From contig NZ_JAYKTT020000001.1 in assembly GCF_038404745.2 (NCBI RefSeq), forward strand, positions 124,001 through 188,000: a DNA stretch of 64,000 bases. Direction: 5' to 3'. Within the stretch, counting starts at the first letter, position 1; every line of letters starts with the position of its first letter. The position numbers and the translations under genes are program-made. The notes under the pieces are model-generated. The model made no database searches. It saw only the letters and a program-made list of their open reading frames with translations, and was not told the origin of the DNA. This DNA is from Chlorogloeopsis sp038404745 (GTDB lineage Bacteria; Cyanobacteriota; Cyanobacteriia; Cyanobacteriales; Nostocaceae). Positions 33,835-42,500 of the stretch are shown piece after piece.

Positions 33835-34680
33835 ATGGCAATCGAATTTACTAAGTATCACGGTTTGGGTAATGATTTCATCTTGATTAACAATCGTTCG
33901 TCATCTACTCCCTTACTAACTCCAGAGCAAGCACAGAAGTTATGCGATCGCCACTTTGGCATCGGTGCTGATGGTATTATTTTTGCCCTCCCTGGAGAAA
34001 ATGGCACCGACTATACCATGCGGATTTTTAATTCCGATGGTTCGGAACCAGAAATGTGTGGCAATGGCATTCGCTGCCTAGCTGCTTTTTTGGCTGAGTT
34101 AGAGGGGAATTCACGAACAAGCGATCAATATCGCATCCACACCCTCGCTGGTGTGATCGTCCCTCAACTGATGAGCAATGATCAAGTCAAGGTAGATATG
34201 GGTATACCCAAGCTACTTGCTAGTGAAATTCCCACAACTTTGTGTTCCACTGGTGAAAAAGTAATTAATCAGCCACTAGAGGTAGCAGGGAAAGCTTGGG
34301 AAGTTACTTGTGTAAGTATGGGAAACCCCCACTGCATTACTTTTGTGGAAGATATAGCAGCGATTCCTTTGGAAACTATTGGTTCCCAATTTGAGCATCA
34401 CCCTGTTTTTCCTCAGCGCACAAATATTGAGTTTATTCAAGTAATACGCCGAGACTACTTGAAAATGCGAGTCTGGGAGCGCGGTGCTGGAATTACTCTC
34501 GCTTGCGGTACTGGTGCATGTGCATCATTAGTTGCTGGAGTGTTAACAGACAAATGCGATCGCACTGCTACAGTAGAGCTCCCTGGAGGCTGTCTACAAA
34601 TTGAATGGTCAGAAATCGATCAACATATTTACATGACTGGGCCTGCCACGCGAGTTTTTCAGGGAAAATGTGTAGTCTAG
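33835..34680 (+). CDS. dapF: Diaminopimelate epimerase
   Basis: This PLP-independent epimerase converts LL- to meso-diaminopimelate for lysine and peptidoglycan synthesis. The 281-aa protein starts MAIEFTKYHGLGNDFILIN and has both catalytic cysteines, in EPEMCGNGIRCLAAF and TLACGTGACASLVAG. NSDGSEPEMCG is the full family signature. ATG 33835 is the usual start; TTG 33829 is two codons upstream. The enzyme is cytoplasmic and complete. Confidence 0.95.
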   Translation: MAIEFTKYHGLGNDFILINNRSSSTPLLTPEQAQKLCDRHFGIGADGIIFALPGENGTDYTMRIFNSDGSEPEMCGNGIRCLAAFLAELEGNSRTSDQYRIHTLAGVIVPQLMSNDQVKVDMGIPKLLASEIPTTLCSTGEKVINQPLEVAGKAWEVTCVSMGNPHCITFVEDIAAIPLETIGSQFEHHPVFPQRTNIEFIQVIRRDYLKMRVWERGAGITLACGTGACASLVAGVLTDKCDRTATVELPGGCLQIEWSEIDQHIYMTGPATRVFQGKCVV

Positions 34681-34741
34681 GGTGAATAGTAATGTAATTT
34701 TTTTTGGTTATTTGTAGTTGATTAGTGGTTGGTTGCTCCTG

Positions 34742-35083
34742 CTAACCACCACTGACAACAGATCTTATTCTTCCACTACCCCTCTCACACTCTAAAAAGA
34801 TTTGTGCTGGTTGATCGCGAGCGTCAATCTTATGTGCTTCGATGCGGTGGAGTGATAAAGCAACGTCATCACAGCACAAACAAGCACAGACGAGAACCAG
34901 CAATTTTTTTAAGTTCAAGAATAAGGATAAATTCAGCCATCTTAAGTTATAGACAAAAGATCCTGCTAAATTCTCAAACTCTTCGTAATTGATAGCAACA
35001 TCAACAGAACATAATAGTTTAGTTAGCACATTGCTCAGTAATTCCACGTTCAGTGTTTTATCTTTAACTAAGAGAATATTCAT
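34742..35083 (-). pseudogene. Decayed response-regulator receiver domain
   Basis: The 113-codon frame begins MNILLVKDKTLNVELLSNVL with the strand-helix pattern of a receiver domain, but the acidic pair is changed (VKDK for VEDD). Past residue 48 the family pattern is lost: the phospho-acceptor Asp region is replaced by LSLFLNLKKLLVLVCACLCC. Near the end, KIDARDQPAQIF weakly resembles the T-ARD segment of receivers. The likely reading is a response-regulator gene damaged by frameshifts and deletion. Expression of a real product is doubtful. Confidence 0.4.
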
Positions 35084-35197
35084 GGCGGTTATAGACCGCT
35101 TATTAACTAGATTTTTTACAAATAGAGAAAAAAACTTTATCGTTTCTTCCTAACAATGAATATATTAGTATTGGTAATTTAAGTCAAATTTAAAACA

Positions 35198-35225
35198 CTA
35201 TTAAAAGCTAAAAAGCTTTTAATAG
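35198..35225 (+). terminator. AT-rich 12-bp hairpin followed by T-run
   Basis: CTATTAAAAGCT and AGCTTTTAATAG are perfect complements with loop AAAA, followed by GACTTTTTT on the plus strand. No plus-strand gene ends close by, so its role is uncertain; on the minus strand it lies beyond the Uma2 gene. Confidence 0.45.
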
Positions 35226-35504
35226 GACTTTTTTACGTATAAACACTTAGAGAAATTTTTGTTAACTTACATAAACTCACCAAAAGTTTTTTATAGTAGT
35301 ATAACTACTGTGCAAAAAAATACCTTTAGCTACGTAAACTTAATTTAGATAGGCAAAATAATCATCTGTATAAGTAGCGGTGTTTACCTGATTTAAGATG
35401 AAAATAGGCTAGTTGCCATGAAACAAGAGCTTTATGAATCAGAAGCTTTGCTAGGGAAGTTACTCGCTGACTATTCAAACTTATTAGTAATACTCCCGAT
35501 CAGC

Positions 35505-35532
35505 GGTGCGTTATAGCGAAGCGTAACGCACC
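35505..35532. repeat. Short GGTGCGTTA hairpin repeat
   Basis: GGTGCGTTA and TAACGCACC form a perfect 9-bp stem round TAGCGAAGCG. It is the same word pair as in the GTAGGGTG elements and at 8951. Confidence 0.55.
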
Positions 35533-35574
35533 TTACTAAAGATAAGATTTACTTAATAAATGGTCTTTTAGTGA

Positions 35575-36216
35575 CTAGTGCAAATATTGCTGGAGCCAAC
35601 TTTTAAAAGCTCGGATTGCCTGACTTCTACCAACACTTAGACTTTGTTTTACATATTGATTAATCAGTTCAATAATCGGGATATCGGGAAAGTTGGAGCT
35701 GAAATTAGTTTCTATATATTTACCCTGCTCTAGCAAGTTAATTTGTAATCCCTGCTGTGTATATCGCCAAAGTTCAGGTACTCCTAAAATTTGATAGTTA
35801 TCAAATCTAGTGCGGGAAGTAATATCAATTTCTATCGCTAAATCTGATGGAGGATCTATAGTCAAATCTATACGATTTTTACCAATTACAACAGCATAAT
35901 TCTGAATGTAAAAACAAGCATCTGGTTCGACTGCTTGATTCATATACTTATTTTTAAAGGTTGTTGAACCTAAAGGCTCAAAATCAATTTGTAATTCTTC
36001 TAAAATAATTTTTACTAAATCCCCAATAAACTCTTTATCTTTTTCATGTTCAGGCCAGGGAACCATAATTTCTAGCCAGCCATTACTATAAGAAAGACGT
36101 GCAGCACGATTTTCCCCCAATTCCCCTAAAATATTTTCTAACTGCTGCCAACTAATATCTTTAAGCAACATTTGTTGCCCTGGTTTGACAATAATTTGTT
36201 GTAATTCTAAAAGCAT
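35575..36216 (-). CDS. Uma2 family (DUF820) putative restriction-like endonuclease
   Basis: The 213-aa protein has the PD-(D/E)xK core typical of the large cyanobacterial Uma2 family: AVEPDACFYIQN supplies the Asp and DLAIEIDITSRTR the E-x-(D/K) segment. RLSYSNGWLEIMVPWPEHEK and GVPELWRYTQQGLQINLLEQ are family signatures. The normal Lys of ExK is replaced by Asp (EID), as in many members. Function is not established; some are linked to mobile elements. ATG 36216. The gene is complete. Confidence 0.85.
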   Translation of the reverse strand: MLLELQQIIVKPGQQMLLKDISWQQLENILGELGENRAARLSYSNGWLEIMVPWPEHEKDKEFIGDLVKIILEELQIDFEPLGSTTFKNKYMNQAVEPDACFYIQNYAVVIGKNRIDLTIDPPSDLAIEIDITSRTRFDNYQILGVPELWRYTQQGLQINLLEQGKYIETNFSSNFPDIPIIELINQYVKQSLSVGRSQAIRAFKSWLQQYLH

Positions 36217-36563
36217 ATAGTATTAAGAGGGTATAGTTCCCTGCCACCAAAGTTATCTCTAATTTTAATTTACACTCTCACTTGATATGTCCTTTACTTG
36301 GATACAGGTTATTGTTACGAATTACAACAGAAAAATAGCTAATTTTTATGGCGATCTAGTTATATAACCAGTGATAGCTGATATGGTTCTCATGCACATA
36401 GCTCACCCATTTGGGTGAATGCGATCGCACCTAGCAGCATCTACCCTAAAAATAGGGACACTTTTAATTCTGCTGGCAGTAATCTAAAAACTTTAAAACC
36501 TGCCACAATACCCATATACAACTTGTCCCAATCCATCAGTTGCTTAATATATAGAGTCAAAAA
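36217..36563. other. Divergent intergenic region with 7-bp palindrome
   Basis: TCACCCA-TT-TGGGTGA at 36403-36418 is a perfect inverted repeat about 145 bases before the PAS kinase start. It is a candidate operator or a short hairpin. No gene is seen here. Confidence 0.35.
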
Positions 36564-39479
36564 GTGGATGAAACTGTGAAAGCGCTGCATATATTGGATT
36601 TTCAGCCAAGAGCATTGCCGCCACTAGAAAAAATTGCTGCTAATATACCGGGGATAATTTTTCAATTTTTACAGCAGCAGGATGGTTTTCAAAGAGTGGT
36701 TTACATCAGTTCAGGCTGTCGAGAGTTGTACGAAATAGAACCAGAAGTAGTGCAGAAAAATTTTCAGGTTTTGTACAAACTTCTTCATCCAGAAGATGTA
36801 AAAGCTTTTGCAGAATCGGTTAGTAGCTCTTATATTACAGGGGAACCTTGGTGCTGGGAAGGTCGGATCGTGACTCCTAGCGGCAAACTCAAATGGATTC
36901 AAGGTGCTTCTCGTCCAGAAAAGCAACCTAACGGCGATATTATTTGGGATGGGTTACTCATGGATATTACAGATCGGAAGCTGACAGAGGAAAAATTGCG
37001 AGAGAGCGAGGCACGCTATAAAGCAATTTTGGATGCTATTCCCGATCTGATGTTTCGCATTAGCCGTAATGGAGAGTATCTAGATTGTAAAGATCAGGGT
37101 GCAAATGTAACTATTCCTAAAGCAGAAATACTTGGCAAACGTATGCAGGATTTATTACCCCCGCACGTGACTTTAATTTGCCAAGAGGCGATCGCTAAAA
37201 CTTTGGATAGTGAGAGTTTACAAACTTGCGAATACAAACTGTCAACGCCTTCAGGAATTCGAGATTATGAGGCGCGCCTAGTCAAAAGCGGTAAAGACGA
37301 AGTACTGGCAATTGTCCGAGATATCACTGAACGCAAACAAGCAGAAGTGAAATTGCAAAGTCTCGCCCAAAAGTTTGCTAAAGCTTTTCGTTGTAGCCCT
37401 AATCCAATTACAATCAGCACTCTACAAGAAGGACGTTACGTAGAAGTCAATGATAGTTTTGTACAACTTAGCGGTTATGATCGCTTGGAAGCACTCGGTC
37501 GTACTGCTTTTGAGTTAAATATTTGGGTACATGAAAGCGATCGCACAAAGCTATTACAAGAACTACAACTAAAAGGAGCTATTCGCAACCAAGAATTTAC
37601 ATTTCGTAAAAAATCTAGCGAGCTTATTTTAGTACAACTTTCTGCCGAAATCATTGATTTAGACGGAACACCTTGTCTGCTCACTATTAGTCAAGACATC
37701 ACAGAGCGCAAACAAGCAGAACTTGCTTTGAGAGAATCTGAAGAAAAATTTTCCAAAGCCTTTCGTTCTAGCCCGATCCCAATTACTATTCTCAAACTCG
37801 ATGATGGAAACTATTTTGATGTTAACGACGCATTTTTGGCAATAACAGGTTTTTGTCGAGAAGAAGTAATTAGTCGTACTCCTAAGGAGTTAAATATCTG
37901 GAAAAATTCTGGGGATGGCGACAGAATTCAAAGTTTATTACAACAACAAGGATTTATTCGCAATCTAGAAACTGAAATTTATACCAAATCAGGTGAACAA
38001 AGAGTAGTGCTACTTTCTGCGGAGATTATCACCCTTGGTGGCGAACCTTGTATGCTTTGCGTCACCAATGATATTACTGAACGCAAACATGCAGAAGAAT
38101 TATTACGTCTATCTTCTCAACGCGATCGCTTGTTAGCAGAAACACTAGTGCAAATTCGACATTCGCTCAATCTCGATCAAATTTTACAAACTACTGTCAA
38201 CGAAGTTCGGCAATTTTTACAGGCAGACAGAGTATTTCTTGCTATTAATAATATGTATGCTGAACCTAAAATCCTTGCCGAATCAGTAAATCCTAAATAC
38301 CCATCAGTTCTAGACTTAAAAAGCGATGAAGCTATTTTGCAAGAATTGAGAACGCTATTAAAAACCGATAAAGTGCGTGTAGTTGAAGATATTACTCAAA
38401 TTGTAGTGTCTCCCAAACTTACGGCACTATATCAAAAATTCCAAACAAGAGCCACCTTGGCTGTACCAATTATGCTTGGCAAGGAATTTTTTGGAGCATT
38501 AATTGCAAACTCCTGTGGTAAACCACGTTATTGGCAACCAATGGAAATAGATTTGCTCCAGCAGATGTCAGAACAACTGGGCATTGCAATTCAACAAGCA
38601 CAACTTTACCAACAATTAGAACAACTCAACACAAATTTAGAACGTCAAGTAGAAGAGCGTACTGCCCAATTACGGCAAAAAATGCGAGAGCTACAAGAAA
38701 TTCATCGAGTTAAAGATGTGGTATTGCACACAGTCTCCCATGATTTGCGAACTTCTGTGATGGGTAATTTGATGGTGCTACAAAATCTGCTTAATCAGGG
38801 ACTAGGGATTATGGACAAGGGGCAAGAACGTGCTGATAGATTCTCCTTGTCCCCATCTCCCCGTGTCCCCGTGTCTTCTTCTATTCCCGTTCCTAGTTCT
38901 ATTATTGAGCGGATGATTGAGGGTAACGATCGCCAACTACGGATGATTGACTTGTTGCTGGAAATTCATTCTAGTGAATCACAGGGAATTATCCTGCATC
39001 GAGAAGCAGTCAAATTTAACAAACTAACAGAGGTGATTCTCAAAGATTTAGAGCCAATGCTAAAGCAGAATCAAGCCTATTGCCATAAATTGCTTCCTCA
39101 AGATTTACCATTAGTGTTTGCCGATCCATTACAGTTGCAGAAAGTATTTGTGAATTTGTTTACCCACAGCTTGCAAAAAAATCCGCCAGGAGTCAAATTA
39201 AAACTCTCTGTGAAAGTGGAAGCAGAAATGATTCGCTGTACTATTCAAGACAACGGTACTCCCCTGAATAAGTTAGAGTGCGATCGCCTATTCGACTTAT
39301 ATGTACGCGAGCCGCAAGCCCGTTGTTCTACAGACATTGGCTTAAGAATGTATCTTTGCAAGCAAATTATTAAAGCTCATGGTGGTGAAATTGGCGTCAA
39401 TAGCAGCCGCAAGCAAGGGGTAAGTTTTTGGTTCACCCTGCCCTTGGCAATTCCATCAAAAATTGTGAGTGATGAGTAA
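36564..39479 (+). CDS. Multi-PAS/GAF histidine kinase-like protein with degenerate ATP site
   Basis: The 971-aa soluble protein has four PAS domains (about 24-140, 147-258, 265-385 and 392-505, each ending in a DITERKQAE-like PAC motif), a GAF domain (about 525-670), a coiled coil (VEERTAQLRQKMRELQEIHR), a HisKA helix with phospho-accepting His726 in TVSHDLRTS, and a HATPase-like end. The ATP domain is unusual: the N-box reads VFVNLFTHSLQKNPPG, with His for the key Asn; the G1 box is DNGTPL; the G2 box is STDIGLRMYLC, missing its glycines. Repeat-like sequence at 38811-38900 is read in frame after the HisKA helix. It may be a poor kinase or a pseudokinase scaffold. GTG 36564 start; GTG 36576 is also possible. 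Confidence 0.88.
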   Translation: MDETVKALHILDFQPRALPPLEKIAANIPGIIFQFLQQQDGFQRVVYISSGCRELYEIEPEVVQKNFQVLYKLLHPEDVKAFAESVSSSYITGEPWCWEGRIVTPSGKLKWIQGASRPEKQPNGDIIWDGLLMDITDRKLTEEKLRESEARYKAILDAIPDLMFRISRNGEYLDCKDQGANVTIPKAEILGKRMQDLLPPHVTLICQEAIAKTLDSESLQTCEYKLSTPSGIRDYEARLVKSGKDEVLAIVRDITERKQAEVKLQSLAQKFAKAFRCSPNPITISTLQEGRYVEVNDSFVQLSGYDRLEALGRTAFELNIWVHESDRTKLLQELQLKGAIRNQEFTFRKKSSELILVQLSAEIIDLDGTPCLLTISQDITERKQAELALRESEEKFSKAFRSSPIPITILKLDDGNYFDVNDAFLAITGFCREEVISRTPKELNIWKNSGDGDRIQSLLQQQGFIRNLETEIYTKSGEQRVVLLSAEIITLGGEPCMLCVTNDITERKHAEELLRLSSQRDRLLAETLVQIRHSLNLDQILQTTVNEVRQFLQADRVFLAINNMYAEPKILAESVNPKYPSVLDLKSDEAILQELRTLLKTDKVRVVEDITQIVVSPKLTALYQKFQTRATLAVPIMLGKEFFGALIANSCGKPRYWQPMEIDLLQQMSEQLGIAIQQAQLYQQLEQLNTNLERQVEERTAQLRQKMRELQEIHRVKDVVLHTVSHDLRTSVMGNLMVLQNLLNQGLGIMDKGQERADRFSLSPSPRVPVSSSIPVPSSIIERMIEGNDRQLRMIDLLLEIHSSESQGIILHREAVKFNKLTEVILKDLEPMLKQNQAYCHKLLPQDLPLVFADPLQLQKVFVNLFTHSLQKNPPGVKLKLSVKVEAEMIRCTIQDNGTPLNKLECDRLFDLYVREPQARCSTDIGLRMYLCKQIIKAHGGEIGVNSSRKQGVSFWFTLPLAIPSKIVSDE

Positions 39480-39833
39480 ATTTACGAAGATATAGGTTAT
39501 TTTTAGCTGATTGGAGATGGTAAAAATACTCTCACAAACTTTCAATTAAGAAACTTTTATACAAAATCTCCGATTAATAATTGTCACAGCCAAGTAATAC
39601 TCAGACAGAATTAATTACACACATTTTCTCACTAATGTCTGTTTTGGGTTCAAGCACCAGGAACAAACCCCGTCTCTTTGAGCAGCCGTCGTAGTTCTGC
39701 GTGATGAAATTTCGTGTCCTTATTATTGTTTCCCCACATATCAGCAAAGAAGTCTTGCATCAGTGCAATAATGCTGCGGGAATAATATTGACCTTTACTA
39801 TTAAGGAGGGTTTTACCCTCCTCAAAATACGAT
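39480..39833. other. Intergenic region between PAS kinase and class I aldolase
   Basis: Convergent gap. It holds the aldolase terminator hairpin at 39804 and, on the minus strand, a protein-like frame ending at 39650 (see separate entry). Nothing else was recognised. Confidence 0.4.
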
Positions 39834-39841
39834 CTAAGCAA
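39650..39841 (-). pseudogene. Protein-like frame downstream of class I aldolase, probable gene remnant
   Basis: The minus strand is open for 63 codons from TTG 39841. The first 15 codons run through the aldolase terminator hairpin and overlap its stop, so they are probably not coding. The rest (IIALMQDFFADMWGNNNKDT, then KFHHAELRRLLKETG) looks like a genuine helical protein C-terminus. An internal ATG would give only 36 residues. No family was recognised, and it may be the tail of a lost gene. Confidence 0.3.
39804..39822 (-). terminator. Hairpin after class I aldolase
   Basis: AGGAGGGT and ACCCTCCT form a perfect 8-bp GC-rich stem with loop TTT, 12 bases past the fbaB stop. A following T-run is weak. 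Confidence 0.55.
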
Positions 39842-40916
39842 TCGTTACATCTTTTGACAGATAAACATCTTGGATCGCATTGAATAGCCTCACACCTTCC
39901 TCAAGTGGACGTTGGAACGTCTTACGTCCAGAAATTAATCCTGTACCACCGGCACGTTTATTAATTACTGCGGTGCGAACAGCTTCAGCAAAGTCATTTT
40001 TACCAGAAGCGCCACCAGAATTAATCAACCCTGCACGTCCACAGTAACAATTCAACACCTGATAACGAGTCAAATCGATGGGGTGATCGGTTGTCAAATC
40101 TGAGTAAATCCGTTTGTCGGTTTTACCGTAACTCTTGCCAGTTGCTTTGGCTATTGCTTCATAACCATTGTTGTTTTCTGGCAGTTTTTGTTTAATGATG
40201 TCGGCTTCAATTGTCACACCCAAATGATTTGCTTGCCCTGTGAGATCGGCAGCGACGTGATAGTCTTTGTCTTGCTTAAAAGCGCTGTTACGCAAATAGC
40301 ACCAAAGAATTGTCACCATCCCCAGTTCATGGGCGCGTTTAAATGCTTGGCTGACTTCTTGAATTTGTCTGGTAGAGTTTTCTGATCCAAAATAAATTGT
40401 TGCACCCACTGCCGCAGCACCCAAATTCCAAGCTTGTTCGACAGAGGCGAACATAATTTGGTCAAATTGATTAGGGTAAGTTAGCAGTTCGTTGTGGTTA
40501 AGTTTGACAATGAAGGGAATTTTGTGCGCATATTTGCGTGAAACTGCACCCAACACTCCCAAAGTTGTCGCCACAGCATTACATCCTGCCCCGATCGCCA
40601 ACCTAATGATATTTTCTGGATCAAAGTAAAGAGGATTGGGTGCAAAAGATGCACCCGCTGAGTGTTCAATACCTTGGTCTACTGGCAAGATGGAAAGATA
40701 ACCAGTATTAGCGAGCCTGCCAGTAGAGTAAAGTAGCTGGAGATTGCGTAAAACTTGAGGATTGCGATCGCTATTGAGCCACACTCGATCTACAAAATCC
40801 GAGCCTGGTAGATGTAATAAATCTTTAGGAACTTTTGCCTTGTAGGTTAATAGTTCTTCTGCTTCTTGCCCTAACAAGGACTCGATGGAATCTGGCACTA
40901 CTAACGTTGTAGTCAT
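39834..40916 (-). CDS. fbaB: Fructose-bisphosphate aldolase, class I (FbaB/DhnA type)
   Basis: This Schiff-base aldolase of 360 aa is close to E. coli FbaB throughout: LYSTGRLANTGYLSILPVDQ, GIEHSAGASFAPNPLYFDPE, AVGATIYFGSE, GQANHLGV and VINKRAGGTGLISGRKTFQR. It should interconvert fructose 1,6-bisphosphate and the two trioses without metal. The organism also has the class II enzyme at 2230. The ATG at 40916 is preceded on the minus strand by a hairpin (TGTTGCT/AGCAACA, 40942-40961) in the leader. FbaB enzymes often work under gluconeogenic or heterotrophic conditions; such a role here is inference. Confidence 0.93.
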   Translation of the reverse strand: MTTTLVVPDSIESLLGQEAEELLTYKAKVPKDLLHLPGSDFVDRVWLNSDRNPQVLRNLQLLYSTGRLANTGYLSILPVDQGIEHSAGASFAPNPLYFDPENIIRLAIGAGCNAVATTLGVLGAVSRKYAHKIPFIVKLNHNELLTYPNQFDQIMFASVEQAWNLGAAAVGATIYFGSENSTRQIQEVSQAFKRAHELGMVTILWCYLRNSAFKQDKDYHVAADLTGQANHLGVTIEADIIKQKLPENNNGYEAIAKATGKSYGKTDKRIYSDLTTDHPIDLTRYQVLNCYCGRAGLINSGGASGKNDFAEAVRTAVINKRAGGTGLISGRKTFQRPLEEGVRLFNAIQDVYLSKDVTIA

Positions 40917-41474
40917 AGCCTTTCCTTTAGCAATACAAAACTGTTGCTATCATCAGCAACACTAAATGTACAGACGCGATGTTCCTCGTGTCTCTACTAC
41001 TATGATGACGCTACAAAGGATTTGCCAAATCTACTCTCAGGTACAAATCAATACAAGTTCTTGTTGGTAAACTCGTACTTCGTTCCGAAAATGAGTCTAA
41101 CAGGAGATGGAAAAAAGATAAATCGTGGTTGCTGAAAAAAAAGAGTATACTTACAGCACATTCACCTAGCACTGTGATCGCTCCTATCGGATCGGCTGAT
41201 TAATTAACAATTGTATTCTATGTTGCAGCTTACTTTTTCTCATGCGAGTATTTATATATACAATATGCAACAGTAAATAAACTAACTAAAGTATTTGACA
41301 ATTAATAGTTTTTATCAAAAAATTTATGTTTAAAAGTTTGACCAATATATTAGGGAGCAGAAAATAGAGAATAGACTTGAAACTCTATTGATATTAGGCT
41401 TTTATCATTAATTGATGTCCTGAGCTAGCTGGAAACTGCCATACAATGTAGACTTGTAAATTTAGGAGATTGCA
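40917..41474. other. Divergent intergenic region fbaB/rodZ-like
   Basis: It contains a leader hairpin for fbaB (40942-40961), a GAGACGC-type hairpin (40972-40993, one G-T pair) and AT-rich sequence up to the AGGAG site of the rodZ-like gene. A single GTA-N8-TAC word at 41041-41054 matches the NtcA pattern, but no suitably spaced -10 box accompanies it. No gene was seen. Confidence 0.45.
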
Positions 41475-42233
41475 GTGAATTCCTTCAATGATGCTCAACA
41501 AGAGCAACTCAAGGAAGTAGGAGCATATTTACGACAGGTGCGACTAGAAAAAGGCTTACGTATAGAACAAATCACCGCAAAAACACTGATTCGACAAGTT
41601 TTATTAGAAGCTTTGGAAGAAGGGCGATATGAAGATTTGCCCGAACCTGTTTTTGTGCAAGGATTTATCAAGCGCTACGGGGATGCCTTAGGGCTGAATG
41701 GCACCGATTTAGCTAAAAATTTTGCAATCAATTTTTTCCTTCTCGACTCTGAAAACGAAAATCTTGAACCCAAGCAAAAGTTAAACATAAAAAGCATACA
41801 TATACCTCTTGCTGTCCCTTATGCAATCTTGCTAGCTGTTGCTTCCCTTGTACTGTTTTTTAAACTTAGTCCCAGGAATTCAGCCGAATCCGTTGCTAGA
41901 AACCAAAATAAATTCAGTGCTGCCATTGAGAAACCAGGATCTTCATTGCAATCAGGAGCCTCTCCTTCCTCACAAGCATTTCCTGTTGAAGTTACTATTG
42001 AACTTCAAGATCATTCATGGTTGCGAGTAAAAGCAGATGGCAAAACAGCATTTGAGGGTAGGCTAAACAAGGGAGAAAGAAAAACCTGGACAGCAAACAA
42101 ACAATTGACTATTCTTTCTGAAAATGCTGGGGCTGTGCTAGTTTCTGCTAACAAAAAGGAACGAAAACCTCTTGGAAATTCAGGGCGTGTCAAACAAGTA
42201 ACATTCACCCCTGAATCAGTCAATAGTCAATAG
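41475..42233 (+). CDS. RodZ-like membrane protein (HTH + DUF4115)
   Basis: The 252-aa protein has an N-terminal HTH_25 domain (VGAYLRQVRLEKGLRIEQIT, then EALEEGRYEDLPEPVFVQGF), one membrane helix at about 112-133 (VPYAILLAVASLVLFFKL) and a periplasmic DUF4115 domain (VTIELQDHSWLRVKADGKTA). This is the layout of RodZ, which ties MreB to the wall-synthesis complex and cell shape. The start is GTG 41475 with AGGAG about 6 bases upstream. It stands alone. Family assignment is strong; the exact partner in this organism is inferred. Confidence 0.85.
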   Translation: MNSFNDAQQEQLKEVGAYLRQVRLEKGLRIEQITAKTLIRQVLLEALEEGRYEDLPEPVFVQGFIKRYGDALGLNGTDLAKNFAINFFLLDSENENLEPKQKLNIKSIHIPLAVPYAILLAVASLVLFFKLSPRNSAESVARNQNKFSAAIEKPGSSLQSGASPSSQAFPVEVTIELQDHSWLRVKADGKTAFEGRLNKGERKTWTANKQLTILSENAGAVLVSANKKERKPLGNSGRVKQVTFTPESVNSQ

Positions 42234-42239
42234 TTAGTG

Positions 42240-42475
42240 GTTAGTCGGGGAGACAACGCGTTGCGGAGCCAGTGCGGTGAAGCAGCCCCCGTCTTGGCGG
42301 TTTCCGGCGATGGGGGACTGCTGAACCCGAAGGGTGGACGGGTTCCCCGGCATAAAGCACCTGGCGTCACCTGGCGTCGGGTTTCCCCGGTTGTAGCGAC
42401 TACCGTGCGGGTTTTGCTGATAATCTTACCGATCAAATCGAGAATTTATCTTCTAAACCCGCCCGTACAGTAGTT
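42240..42475. repeat. GC-rich repeat block including a GGGTGGGTTT-type element
   Basis: This block between converging genes is much richer in G and C than its surroundings. It includes GGAGCCAGTGCGGTG (42265-42279, the exact complement of a word in the 29839 element), paired GGTTTCC/CCCCGG words, and at about 42403-42473 an element with GTGCGGGTTT and AAACCCGCCCGTACAGTAG ends like the copy at 5080. Open frames through it have no protein character. Confidence 0.6.
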
Positions 42476-42500
42476 AGCAGAGAAAACTAATGACTAATGA

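Larger units (their letters stand above)
35084..35574. other. Intergenic region with terminator-like hairpin and peptide fragment
   Basis: This gap holds the hairpin at 35198-35225 and a GGTGCGTTA hairpin repeat at 35505-35532. A 32-codon frame (35418-35516, MKQELYESEALLGKLLADYS) runs into that repeat and stops inside it. The frame could be the head of a gene cut by repeat insertion; there is no independent support for translation. Confidence 0.4.

Noticed and set aside
41041..41054. GTA-N8-TAC word resembling an NtcA site between fbaB and the rodZ-like gene
   Set aside because: No correctly spaced -10 box on either strand, and a six-base pattern of this kind is expected many times by chance in 64 kb.
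42227..42473. Frames on both strands through the GC-rich block after the rodZ-like gene
   Set aside because: They translate repeat sequence shared with other intergenic sites, with Arg/Pro/Gly-rich products.
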